Shown here piece after piece: positions 9,851 through 18,208 of a stretch of 43,767 bases of DNA. Positions within the stretch are counted from its first letter, which is position 1; the number at the start of each line of letters is the position of its first letter. The stretch covers positions 1-43,767 of the forward strand of contig JAQXLY010000015.1 of NCBI GenBank assembly GCA_029012365.1. Direction: 5' to 3'. This stretch comes from Lachnospiraceae bacterium (GTDB taxonomy: Bacteria; Bacillota; Clostridia; Lachnospirales; Lachnospiraceae). The notes beneath the pieces were generated by a model. That model was not told the DNA's origin, searched no databases, and saw nothing but the letters and a program-made list of their open reading frames with translations. The translations under genes and the position numbers were made by a program.

Positions 9851-11590
9851 TTATTCCGCAAGAACGTCCCGTTCAAACAAGGACCAGACCTCCTGCTTTT
9901 CAAAGCCGAGACGCCATGCGGCTACACCTGCCAAATCAGCCTTATAAATGTAAGACAGCTTTTCCCGCAAAGAATCGGTTTCTTCCAGCCATATTTTACA
10001 GGTAGCACCGTCTTTCTCATACTCTGCATAGTATTGCCCGGTTATTTCATCCCATACCGGTGTTACACTGTTTCTTGAAAGCTCCGCCTCTGCCGTCACC
10101 ATCGAAAGGGCCTCGGATGTCAGTCTGACCTTGCCGTTTTCCTTCGTCTCGGTCCAAAGTCGGGTATAAAACGGCACCGCCATAATGACCTGCTCCTTAG
10201 GTACCATGGTAAGAATATTGTCCACCGCCGAAGCAAGATACCCGAAGGAGGCTACCGACCCCGCTGTTTCGGACCCCGCATAATGTTCATCATACGCCAT
10301 AATCACAACATAATCCACCACTTCGCCCTGAGACGCCCAGTCGTAATATGCCGCATGGGCAGACGGCACATAATTGTCCACGGAAAGAACCAGCCCGTTT
10401 GCACGGCATTTTACCGACAGCTCACGTAAGAACTGTATAAAATGCGGGCCTGTTTCCAGCGAGAGCATCTCAAAATCAATATTCAGCCCATCCAGATCAT
10501 AACGTATTGCTTCCGCAATCAGTGCATTGATTAATGCCTCTCTGGCTTTGGTAGAAGACAGCACCTCAAAAGAATTGGCTGTCGGGTCAAAGTTCTTTTC
10601 GCCCGCAATATTAAAATTATCTACCAGTCCCCATACCTCAAGACCGTAAAGCTTCGCTGTCTCTACGTATGCGGCATCCGCAAGCGATATAATCGGACTT
10701 TCTGCCGCAGGACTTGTGATTCTGAACCACGTAGGTGAAACCACAGTAAGCTTTGAATTGTTTTTAATTAAATTCTCCAGACCGGCATTTGCCGTGGCAT
10801 TCGTAACCTGATGCCAGCCAAGCACCACCTTCTCCCCGGATAATGTATGGGAATATTCCGGTGCCGTATACATGGAAGGATAGGATTCAAGATAGGTCTC
10901 ACTCAGTGTCTTTTTACTCACAAAACCGAAGATACCGTTCTCCGTCATTACCTTAACAAACTTTGCATTTCCTTCCGTACCGGCATCCACATACCAGACG
11001 ACACTGTCCTTTTGCAAATCACATACAATGCGGCTCTTTATATCCGCCTTTTCCCTGACAACCGTATTTTTCTCCGTCCGCAGCGAAAGTATGTCCTTCG
11101 CACCCGTACAAAGCAGCACACGTGCCGGTTCTTCATAAAAGGTATACGTCACATCGGAAAATAATGCCACAAATTCCAAAGATACGTATGGTTCACCGCC
11201 TTTTGTTATAAGCGGAGCATAAGACAACTCCTTTTTTGATTTGTTGCTGTAGTACACAGCCTCCATCGGATACGCCCGGATAATCTCGGTCGGTGTCGTA
11301 TACGACAGCACAAGCTCCTCTTTGTCATAATAAAAATTCTTATTTATCTTTGTAAGCACCGTTTCTAAATCAAGGTAGATTCCCCCGTCAAGCAACAATG
11401 CATTCTTTCCGTACTCATCCTGCCAAAATATCACATGTGCTTCCCCGTCTGCCACCGGAGCCGCCTCCTCCGGACGGACATACTCCTTGTTCGGGGTATA
11501 TTTTTCTACCAACGCAACTCCAAGAGCCACTGCAAGCAGAAGCAATGCAACAAACGCTCCTATTACCGTAATTCCCGTTTTTTTCTTCAC
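9851..11590 (-). CDS. Membrane-anchored GH18 protein with N-terminal stalk and SH3-like domain
   Basis: 579 residues, GTG start at 11590 with GAGGAAGG upstream. Order: N-terminal membrane helix (about 7-28, no lipobox), a domain resembling the copper-amine-oxidase N-terminal repeat (about 45-165), a bacterial SH3-like segment (about 172-232), then a GH18 barrel (about 253-575). The GH18 catalytic motif DGLNIDFEM is intact, with E374 as acid and D367/D372 supporting. Such proteins (YaaH/SleL-like) act on peptidoglycan or chitin-like glycans at the cell surface. It heads a group with the CwlD-like amidase, so a cell-wall or spore-coat role is more likely than chitin use. Substrate is not provable here. 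Confidence 0.88.
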   Translation of the reverse strand: MKKKTGITVIGAFVALLLLAVALGVALVEKYTPNKEYVRPEEAAPVADGEAHVIFWQDEYGKNALLLDGGIYLDLETVLTKINKNFYYDKEELVLSYTTPTEIIRAYPMEAVYYSNKSKKELSYAPLITKGGEPYVSLEFVALFSDVTYTFYEEPARVLLCTGAKDILSLRTEKNTVVREKADIKSRIVCDLQKDSVVWYVDAGTEGNAKFVKVMTENGIFGFVSKKTLSETYLESYPSMYTAPEYSHTLSGEKVVLGWHQVTNATANAGLENLIKNNSKLTVVSPTWFRITSPAAESPIISLADAAYVETAKLYGLEVWGLVDNFNIAGEKNFDPTANSFEVLSSTKAREALINALIAEAIRYDLDGLNIDFEMLSLETGPHFIQFLRELSVKCRANGLVLSVDNYVPSAHAAYYDWASQGEVVDYVVIMAYDEHYAGSETAGSVASFGYLASAVDNILTMVPKEQVIMAVPFYTRLWTETKENGKVRLTSEALSMVTAEAELSRNSVTPVWDEITGQYYAEYEKDGATCKIWLEETDSLREKLSYIYKADLAGVAAWRLGFEKQEVWSLFERDVLAE

Positions 11591-11625
11591 AAAGCCTTCC
11601 TCTTTTCCGTATATTACTGTAACTT

Positions 11626-11654
11626 AGTATATACAAGATACAAAAAATAATCAA
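11626..11654 (-). promoter_or_regulatory. Promoter of the GH18-cwlD-sua5-rpiB group
   Basis: Minus strand TTGATT (11649-11654), 17-base spacer, TATACT (11626-11631), about 36 bases before the GTG start of the GH18 gene. Close to sigma-A consensus. Confidence 0.65.
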
Positions 11655-11658
11655 CCCT

Positions 11659-11740
11659 AATTTGCCGCTGTAAATCAACGAATTACGATTCCTTGAGAGA
11701 ACATATCCACCGTATTCTGCCTTTATTACAGCGGCAAATT
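11659..11740. repeat. Long-looped 15-base inverted repeat
   Basis: Perfect arms AATTTGCCGCTGTAA (11659-11673) and TTACAGCGGCAAATT (11726-11740), 52 bases apart, just upstream of the GH18 promoter. The rest of the 353-base gap 11591-11943 shows no gene I can support. Confidence 0.7.
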
Positions 11741-11943
11741 TCCGGGTATTGATTCTCTGCCTGTCAATCAAACCGAATGAATTTCCCGCTAATTCCAGTT
11801 CTGTGCATTCCGATACAATGAGCTATCGGTATTTCTGAAACTATTCTTTCTGTTATACGCTCGGAGGTAGAACCTTGTGATATGCAAAACAACCTCCGGT
11901 AGACGGCATACACCGCCGAACTGTATGAAAAAGCGGAATCTGA

Positions 11944-13239
11944 TTAAAATAAGGCATGAATCCAACGCTCTGTTTTCCGGTCCGTATACAATACATCACG
12001 AACAAACGGCAGCTCGATGACCTTATGTACCCGTAAAGGCAGCATTTCCTTTTCCCCTCCGGTGATTACCGCCGTAATTTCACGCTGTAAATCCATTCCG
12101 GGTAACAGCTTTAAAAGATTTCTCCAGTCCTGCAGTCTCCATGGATACAGACTTCCCAGAACAAACCGGCTGTCACAGCGAAAAAACTCATCACGAAACC
12201 GCCCCGACAGCACCCCGAAATGTATCACGATTACCGAAAAACCTCTGACCGCGCAGTTACCGATTGCAGAAGAGCCCTCCCCCGTCACATAACTGACTCC
12301 ATGCAGTGAAAACTCCTCCGGCACCGGTTTTCCTGTTCCGAACAGACTCTCATAAAGCCATCCGAATATCATATGTCCGGACAAATCAATGCAGGCAACC
12401 CGTCCCTTTTCTCGCTCACTGAAATGTCCCGCAAGCAGTGTACAAAGAGCTGCGCTTTCTGCCCCTTCATGCACTCCCGTAACGCCAACATACCTTGGAT
12501 AAGAACCTCTACTCTTTTTTGCTCTTTTCTGTGTTCTGCCACAGAACCTCTGCAAATCCTCCTTTAACGCGGAAACGTCCGGATAGCGTCTTTCCGGAAT
12601 CGGCTGCACACATCTTTCATAGATTTTCCTTAACTCCGTTCCCTCCTTATTCCCCACGCCTAACATAACGCCTATTACACTCCCAATCCCATATACATCG
12701 GAACGTTCCTCCGCTTTCCCACTATACTGCTCCGGTGCCGCATATCCGTCTGTGCCGAACACTACATGCTGTCTTTCTTTTTTTTGAAAGGCGCTGCCGA
12801 AATCAATCAAAGAAAGCTTTTCCCCGCAAATCATTATATTATCCGGTTTCACATCCAGATACAGAATTCCGTTCTGGTGCAGATACTCAATAATTTCACA
12901 AAGCTGAATGGAATAATGCGAAATAAGAGATGTCGGAAGGCATTTCTGCCTGATAAGAAATTCGTTTAATGTCTCCCCTCCCATATCTTCTTCAATCATA
13001 TAGAAAGCGGATTCATCCTCCTCTATATCAAAGATGCAGGGAATTGCTGCATGATGCAGCAGCTTTAAAGTATGTGCTTCCTTTAGCCGTTCCAGATAAA
13101 ACGGCCGGTTCTTTGAAAGGCGTTTTATAATACGCCGTTCTCCAAGTACCTTGTGCTCCGCAAGAAATACTTCCCCTCCGCTGCCGTTTGCCAGCAGCTT
13201 CAGAATACGGTATTTCCCAAATAATAATTCTTCTTCCAT
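11944..13239 (-). CDS. Ser/Thr protein kinase with C-terminal degenerate ParA/MinD-like domain
   Basis: 431 residues from ATG at 13239. An in-frame TTG at 13407 would give 56 more residues but lies upstream of a good promoter, so I reject it. Kinase domain about 8-235: glycine loop LANGSGGEVF, K39, catalytic loop YLDVKPDN (D129, K131, N134; the usual HRD His/Arg are Tyr/Leu), DFG at 146-148, APE at 168-170. No transmembrane helix. From about 249 a second domain starts YVGVTGVHEGAES and continues to VACIDLSGH, resembling the first two strands of a ParA/MinD/CpaE fold, but the P-loop Lys is missing. Substrate unknown; monocistronic. Confidence 0.85.
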   Translation of the reverse strand: MEEELLFGKYRILKLLANGSGGEVFLAEHKVLGERRIIKRLSKNRPFYLERLKEAHTLKLLHHAAIPCIFDIEEDESAFYMIEEDMGGETLNEFLIRQKCLPTSLISHYSIQLCEIIEYLHQNGILYLDVKPDNIMICGEKLSLIDFGSAFQKKERQHVVFGTDGYAAPEQYSGKAEERSDVYGIGSVIGVMLGVGNKEGTELRKIYERCVQPIPERRYPDVSALKEDLQRFCGRTQKRAKKSRGSYPRYVGVTGVHEGAESAALCTLLAGHFSEREKGRVACIDLSGHMIFGWLYESLFGTGKPVPEEFSLHGVSYVTGEGSSAIGNCAVRGFSVIVIHFGVLSGRFRDEFFRCDSRFVLGSLYPWRLQDWRNLLKLLPGMDLQREITAVITGGEKEMLPLRVHKVIELPFVRDVLYTDRKTERWIHALF

Positions 13240-13318
13240 CTGCTCCTTTCTGTCCGTTTTACGAACTGATTTTGTCCCTTGTCCCGGTCGGGCTGCCGGT
13301 GAATTATCACCTGCATTT

Positions 13319-13348
13319 ATTATAACGCCTGATGCCTTTCTTCCGCAA
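13319..13348 (-). promoter_or_regulatory. Promoter of the kinase gene
   Basis: Minus strand TTGCGG (13343-13348), 18-base spacer, TATAAT (13319-13324). Its position, about 75 bases before the ATG at 13239, supports that start. Confidence 0.55.
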
Positions 13349-13463
13349 GCTTTTTTTCCTCTGCATATTTCACAAACTTTTTCGGAAAATTTGTGTATAT
13401 TTACCAAAGGGAATCCCTTAATTTTACCTTCCCTTATTTATACAAACTTCACAATTTATGTTA

Positions 13464-13492
13464 TTGACTTTCGTTGAAATTTACTATATACT
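13464..13492 (+). promoter_or_regulatory. Promoter of mecA
   Basis: Plus strand TTGACT (13464-13469), 17-base spacer, TATACT (13487-13492), 32 bases before the mecA start codon at 13525; AAGGGGG serves as ribosome site. Strong sigma-A match. Confidence 0.75.
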
Positions 13493-13524
13493 TTGTATAA
13501 CACGAAGAAGGGGGTGCATACTCT

Positions 13525-14259
13525 ATGACAATCGAACGTTTAAGTGATACACAGATTCGTTGTACGCTAAATAAGCAGGATTTGCAGGAACGTCAGCTAC
13601 AGTTAAGCGAATTGTTCTACGGCAGTGAAAAAGCAAAGGCCCTATTCCGTGATTTAGTACAAATGGCATCCTACGAATGCGGTTTTGAAACCGAAAATAT
13701 GCCTCTTATGATTGAAGCAATTCCGGTTGATGCCGACTGCCTTGTTTTAGTAGTTACCAAGGTGGAGGATTCCGAAGAACTGGACTCAAGATTTTCAAAC
13801 TTTACTCCGTTTACAGAGCAGGAAAAGCTTGTCGAAAAAATGCCTCTTCCGGTATTGGCGGATGAAATCCTTAACTACTTTGCACAGTTTAAGGATTTAT
13901 TAGATAAGAAAGCGGGTGAACTCTCCCATAATCCGGAAGTATGCAAAGAGCCGGACGCAAACACCTTTACAAAGGTATATGCCTTTGATTCCTTACAGGC
14001 TGTCAGCCGTTTTGCCGCGGTCGTGGCACCACGTTATCACGGATTGGCAACGCTTTATAAGGACACGGCAAACGAGCGGTATTATTTGCTTCTTACTATG
14101 TCGGGCTATACTGCCGAAGATTTTAACAAGCTTTGTAATATTGCCTCGGAATACGGACATTCCGTTGCTTCCGGAAGTGCTTCTCTGCTCTACTACAAGG
14201 AGCATTTCACACCGATTGCGGATGAACACGTTTTAGATACACTTTCAAAGCTAATTTAG
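13525..14259 (+). CDS. mecA: Adaptor protein MecA
   Basis: Adaptor that delivers substrates to ClpC/ClpP. 244 residues: an N-terminal substrate-binding segment beginning MTIERLSDTQIRCTLNKQDL, the typical MecA opening, an acidic linker (about 75-120), and a C-terminal domain (about 145-244) with YAFDSLQAVSRFAAVV and the HGLATLYK strand that binds ClpC in the family. Monocistronic between a strong promoter and a terminator. Confidence 0.9.
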   Translation: MTIERLSDTQIRCTLNKQDLQERQLQLSELFYGSEKAKALFRDLVQMASYECGFETENMPLMIEAIPVDADCLVLVVTKVEDSEELDSRFSNFTPFTEQEKLVEKMPLPVLADEILNYFAQFKDLLDKKAGELSHNPEVCKEPDANTFTKVYAFDSLQAVSRFAAVVAPRYHGLATLYKDTANERYYLLLTMSGYTAEDFNKLCNIASEYGHSVASGSASLLYYKEHFTPIADEHVLDTLSKLI

Positions 14260-14271
14260 AATTCTTTAATT

Positions 14272-14310
14272 AACAAAAGGAACTGTCGGTGCACAGTTCC
14301 TTTTGTTTTC
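14272..14310. terminator. Bidirectional terminator between mecA and the chemotaxis gene
   Basis: 15-base perfect stem, arms 14272-14286 and 14293-14307, loop of six, with T-rich sequence following on the plus strand. It lies between the convergent ends of mecA and the methyl-accepting chemotaxis gene. Confidence 0.85.
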
Positions 14311-14329
14311 TCGGCAAATCAGTGCTTCC

Positions 14330-15844
14330 CTAGAGGCTGTCCGTCCCCAGATAATCAACTAAATTTCCTACTACATTCTCAATATTATCCACACTCTCCG
14401 TTGTCTTACCGAACTTGCCAAGCATACTCTTTGCCGTCTGCTCAGATGCCACCACACTCTGCGTCATCTGTTCCATTACAATATCAATCTGTTTCATGTT
14501 ATTAACCAGATTTTTATTGGAATGTTCTACTTCCTTCATAGCGGAATTAACTGCCTTAATACCATCATCCAGCTGTCCGGATTCTTTACTGATACTTGCT
14601 ACACTTAAATCCACCTGTGTCACCTTCTGCTGTGTTACCGCAATCTGCTCTAACATCTCTGTAATCGACTCGGTCATTTTTCCGGAGGTGTCCTCCAGCG
14701 TCCTAAGCGACGAAAGGATACTTCCGGATGATGTCTGCGTTCCCATACTCAGGTCACGAATCTCATCCGCTACCACCGCAAAGCCTTTTCCGGCTTCACC
14801 GGCTCTGGCTGCTTCAATGGATGCATTCAGTGCAAGCAGATTTGTCTTTGATGTAATTCCCTCAATGGTGCCGATTTCTTTCTTCATTATATCAAAGCCT
14901 TCTTTAAACTCTCTAAGTACCACACTGACCGTATCAGACAAATCCATCATTACACTTGTAGCCCTTGCAACATCCGACAACTCGTCAGAGCTGTTTTTAG
15001 CCTGTGTCGCGGTTTCTCCAATCATAGCTGTCATCCGCTCCACAAGCTCCGTCACATTAGTAAGCTGTGTATTAATATCCTCTGTCATCTCCAGGGATGA
15101 GGTAGTCCTTTCCCGTAATACATCATTATTCTCTGCCAGAGTTTCCATTGCCGATGCTACTGCGTTTGCATCATCCATGTTTTCACCGGAGAGTCCTTTA
15201 ACAACTGTTACACCTTCTACTATGGAATTGCTGGCCTTTTTCACCTGCTCTACAGTTCCTGTAATCCGTTCCAGATTGTGATTAATTGCTGCCTGTCTGG
15301 ACTCACTCTCCTGATGCAGATGCGTCACCGTTAAAAGATAGCCCATATAACAAAGCAGAGTAGCTGCAATCCATATCTCATATGATGTAAAATCCGAAGC
15401 GGTATTCTGTCCCGCTGCTATATTCTTTACAACCGCTGCAGCCACCGCGAGCATATTTGCGATTCCGACACGGATTAAATATCCTCTGTCATTAAAAATC
15501 GGCAGCATACTTGCTAACGGCAGAATATAGACAAAAGCAAGATTTGATGTTGTGGTCATCATAACAAAAACATAGAAAATACCGTAGCCCAGAGCCAATA
15601 CAGTCTTATAATGCTTCCAGTCAGCGCCTTTCACCTTTAGGCTCAATAGCCCTATTAAAAATGTTCCCCAGCAGATGCACTCAAAGAGCACATAATACTC
15701 AACGGTACGAAGTCCCTTTACTACCTCTACTACATATGCAACACTAAGCACAATACATAACACAAGCCACATAATCATAGCACGCTTATTGGTACTTTTT
15801 TTGAAAAAAGCCTCATCATAGATTACTTCTTTTTTCTCTTCCAT
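14330..15844 (-). CDS. Methyl-accepting chemotaxis protein with integral membrane sensor
   Basis: 504 residues from ATG at 15844 (AAGGAG 8 bases upstream; an ATG two codons earlier is too close). The N-terminal region has about six transmembrane helices (about 23-175) without a large extracellular sensor domain, then a coiled-coil signalling domain. The hairpin tip that contacts CheA/CheW is clear: [19 protein letters not shown] and [15 protein letters not shown]. No HAMP domain is obvious. The signal is unknown; a membrane-embedded or energy-state sensor is possible. It sits beside the xylan locus but on its own transcript. Confidence 0.93.
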   Translation of the reverse strand: MEEKKEVIYDEAFFKKSTNKRAMIMWLVLCIVLSVAYVVEVVKGLRTVEYYVLFECICWGTFLIGLLSLKVKGADWKHYKTVLALGYGIFYVFVMMTTTSNLAFVYILPLASMLPIFNDRGYLIRVGIANMLAVAAAVVKNIAAGQNTASDFTSYEIWIAATLLCYMGYLLTVTHLHQESESRQAAINHNLERITGTVEQVKKASNSIVEGVTVVKGLSGENMDDANAVASAMETLAENNDVLRERTTSSLEMTEDINTQLTNVTELVERMTAMIGETATQAKNSSDELSDVARATSVMMDLSDTVSVVLREFKEGFDIMKKEIGTIEGITSKTNLLALNASIEAARAGEAGKGFAVVADEIRDLSMGTQTSSGSILSSLRTLEDTSGKMTESITEMLEQIAVTQQKVTQVDLSVASISKESGQLDDGIKAVNSAMKEVEHSNKNLVNNMKQIDIVMEQMTQSVVASEQTAKSMLGKFGKTTESVDNIENVVGNLVDYLGTDSL

Positions 15845-15870
15845 AATCATTTCTCCTTATGTATTTTATA

Positions 15871-15920
15871 GAAAAAGGAAAAACTAATAAAATAACCTGA
15901 TTATTTCATTTGCTTTTCCT
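15871..15920 (-). terminator. Terminator of the GH3 gene
   Basis: Imperfect 20-base stem (17 of 20 matches): arms 15876-15895 and 15901-15920, loop of five, followed on the minus strand by TTTTTC. It lies just after the GH3 stop codon. Confidence 0.65.
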
Positions 15921-15932
15921 ATTCTCTCCTTC

Positions 15933-18086
15933 TTATAAAACCTCCGTATGATTGCATACCACTTCAAAGCACTGTGGCTTTTTCCCTGTCAGCAGAACAC
16001 TTCTCTCATCAGGCTGTGAAGTACCTACAAATACATCATATGTACCTTCGTTTAAAACAAAATTTGCCTCCTTGTCATAAAGCGCAAATGCAGAGTCCTT
16101 CAGAACAATCTCTACCTGACAAGTCTCTCCTGCCGCAACCTTCACCTTCTTTACGCCTTTCAGCTGGAGCTTCGGCGCACCCTCAATCCCCTTTGCCTTC
16201 ACATACACCTGTACAGTCTCCGCTCCGTCGTATGCACCGTTGTTTTCTATGGATGCAGTCACCGTAATACTGCCACCCTTTCCAATCTTATTATCCGACA
16301 GTGCCACATGATTTAATGAAAACTCGGTATAACTAAGACCGTATCCGAACGGATACAATGCCTCATTTTCCATATAACGATAGGTTCTGCCCTTCATGCT
16401 GTAATCCGTAAAGGCCGGGAGCTCCTCTGTGGTACGGTAAAATGTTACCGGAAGCTTTCCCTCCGGAGCGTATTCACCAAACAGCATCCGCGCGACCGCA
16501 CGTCCGCCCTGTGCACCCGGATACCATGCCTGTACAATCGCCGGAATATGCTCTTCTGCCCACGGAAATGCCAATGCACTTCCCGACAAAAGAACAAGTA
16601 CAACAGGCTTCCCACTATTATATATCGTCTTAAGCACTGTATTTTGTAACCCCGGAAGCTCAAGATTTGGTTTATCCCCACTGGCAAATTCATTTCCCTG
16701 GTCTCCTTCCTCTCCTTCCAGTCCGGAATCCAGTCCCATTACCGCTATCACTACATCCGACTCATCACAGACTGCACGTACTTCTGCGATACGGTCATTC
16801 TCCCTGCCGAGTCCGGACACTCTGTCCTTAAATAAATGGCATCCCTCGGAATAACGAACGGTTACAGCCTCTCCGAGATACTCCTTAATTCCCTCTAATA
16901 CGGTAACGTATTCAGAAGCCGTTCCCTCATAATTTCCGATAAGGGCTTTCCGGTTATTCGCATTCGGTCCGATAACTCCGACCGTCTTTAGTTTATTCTT
17001 ATCTAACGGAAGAAGCCGGTTCTCATTCTTTAAAAGGCATAACGTTTTCTCTGCCACAGCAAGGTTAAATTCCTTCTGCTCCTTACTGTCAACTGCCGAA
17101 TAGTCAATGGAATTATACGGTACATGCTCCGGTGCGTCAAAAAGACCGAGACGCATTTTAGAAACATAAAGACGCTCTACCGCACGTGTCAATGTCTCCT
17201 CACTTACAAGACCTTCCTTTACTGCCTCCAGCAAATGTACATAAATATTACCGCAATTTAAATCACAACCGCTGTTCATTGCAAGCGCAACGGACTCTAC
17301 CGCAGAGGAGGTCACACCGTGTCCCTCATGAAAATCCTTAATTGCCCAACAGTCACTTGTTACATGACCGTCAAAGCCCCATTCATCCCGTAAAATAGCC
17401 TGTAACAGTGTCTTACTTCCACAGCATGCCTCTCCGTTGGTACGGTTATATGCCCCCATCACAGCTTCTACCTTTGCTTCCTGTACACACGCCTTAAAGG
17501 CAGGAAGATAGGTCTCATACAAATCCTGTTTGGAAACCTCTGCATTGAAGCTGTGCCGGACATCTTCCGGACCGGAATGTACCGCAAAATGCTTTGCACA
17601 GGCCGCAACCTTCAAATATTTTTCATCCTTTCCCTGCATGCCCTCAATGAAACGAACACCGAGCCGCGAGGTCAGGTAAGGGTCTTCTCCATAGGTTTCA
17701 TGACCTCTGCCCCACCGCGGGTCACGAAAAATGTTGACATTCGGTGCCCAGAAGGTAAGTCCCTTATAGATATCCGTATCTCCGTACTTCTGCTGCATAT
17801 TAAACTTGGCACGGCCCTCCGTAGATACATGTTCCCCTACTTCTTCCATCATATCCTCATCAAACGCTGCCGCAAGACCGATAGCCTGTGGAAATACAGT
17901 TGCCACACCGGCTCTTGCTACGCCGTGCAGAGCCTCATTCCACCAGTTATACGCCTTGATATCCAGACGCTCAATCGCAGCTGCCCAGTGAAGTGTCTGA
18001 AACACCTTTTCCTCCAAAGTCATTTCGGCAACCAATGCCTTCGCTCTCTCTTTAAAGGAACGACTTTCATCCTGATATGCCTTCAT
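15933..18086 (-). CDS. GH3 glycosidase, probable beta-xylosidase
   Basis: Intracellular exo-glycosidase, no signal peptide. 717 residues in three parts: an N-terminal GH3 barrel (about 15-330), an alpha/beta domain (about 360-560) and a C-terminal fibronectin III-like domain (about 620-705). The nucleophile is D245 in HVTSDCWAIKDF; the SDC form with ETYGEDPYL and NWWNEALHGVAR is typical of GH3 xylan 1,4-beta-xylosidases, unlike the SDW of many beta-glucosidases. The likely acid/base is in the loop GLEGEEGDQGNE. Location at the end of the xylan block supports beta-xylosidase; beta-glucosidase or mixed activity is possible. Confidence 0.92.
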   Translation of the reverse strand: MKAYQDESRSFKERAKALVAEMTLEEKVFQTLHWAAAIERLDIKAYNWWNEALHGVARAGVATVFPQAIGLAAAFDEDMMEEVGEHVSTEGRAKFNMQQKYGDTDIYKGLTFWAPNVNIFRDPRWGRGHETYGEDPYLTSRLGVRFIEGMQGKDEKYLKVAACAKHFAVHSGPEDVRHSFNAEVSKQDLYETYLPAFKACVQEAKVEAVMGAYNRTNGEACCGSKTLLQAILRDEWGFDGHVTSDCWAIKDFHEGHGVTSSAVESVALAMNSGCDLNCGNIYVHLLEAVKEGLVSEETLTRAVERLYVSKMRLGLFDAPEHVPYNSIDYSAVDSKEQKEFNLAVAEKTLCLLKNENRLLPLDKNKLKTVGVIGPNANNRKALIGNYEGTASEYVTVLEGIKEYLGEAVTVRYSEGCHLFKDRVSGLGRENDRIAEVRAVCDESDVVIAVMGLDSGLEGEEGDQGNEFASGDKPNLELPGLQNTVLKTIYNSGKPVVLVLLSGSALAFPWAEEHIPAIVQAWYPGAQGGRAVARMLFGEYAPEGKLPVTFYRTTEELPAFTDYSMKGRTYRYMENEALYPFGYGLSYTEFSLNHVALSDNKIGKGGSITVTASIENNGAYDGAETVQVYVKAKGIEGAPKLQLKGVKKVKVAAGETCQVEIVLKDSAFALYDKEANFVLNEGTYDVFVGTSQPDERSVLLTGKKPQCFEVVCNHTEVL

Positions 18087-18159
18087 TCTGATACCCCTTT
18101 CGTCTTATTTCATTTTATAAAGAGTGGCGGACTAGACCCCGCAATATTAAGTAAGGCCA

Positions 18160-18198
18160 AATTTCGAAATTATAATCTCAAAATTCAGCCTTAATCAA
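18160..18198 (-). promoter_or_regulatory. Promoter of the GH3 gene with overlapping palindrome
   Basis: Minus strand TTGATT (18193-18198), 18-base spacer, TATAAT (18169-18174). The perfect 12-base palindrome AATTTCGAAATT (18160-18171) overlaps the -10, a candidate operator. Confidence 0.5.
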
Positions 18199-18208
18199 TT
18201 CCGATATC

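Noticed and set aside
13240..13407. N-terminal extension of the kinase from a TTG at 13407
   Set aside because: A TTGCGG-18-TATAAT promoter lies inside it, the residues are not conserved-looking, and ATG 13239 has AAAGGAG just upstream.
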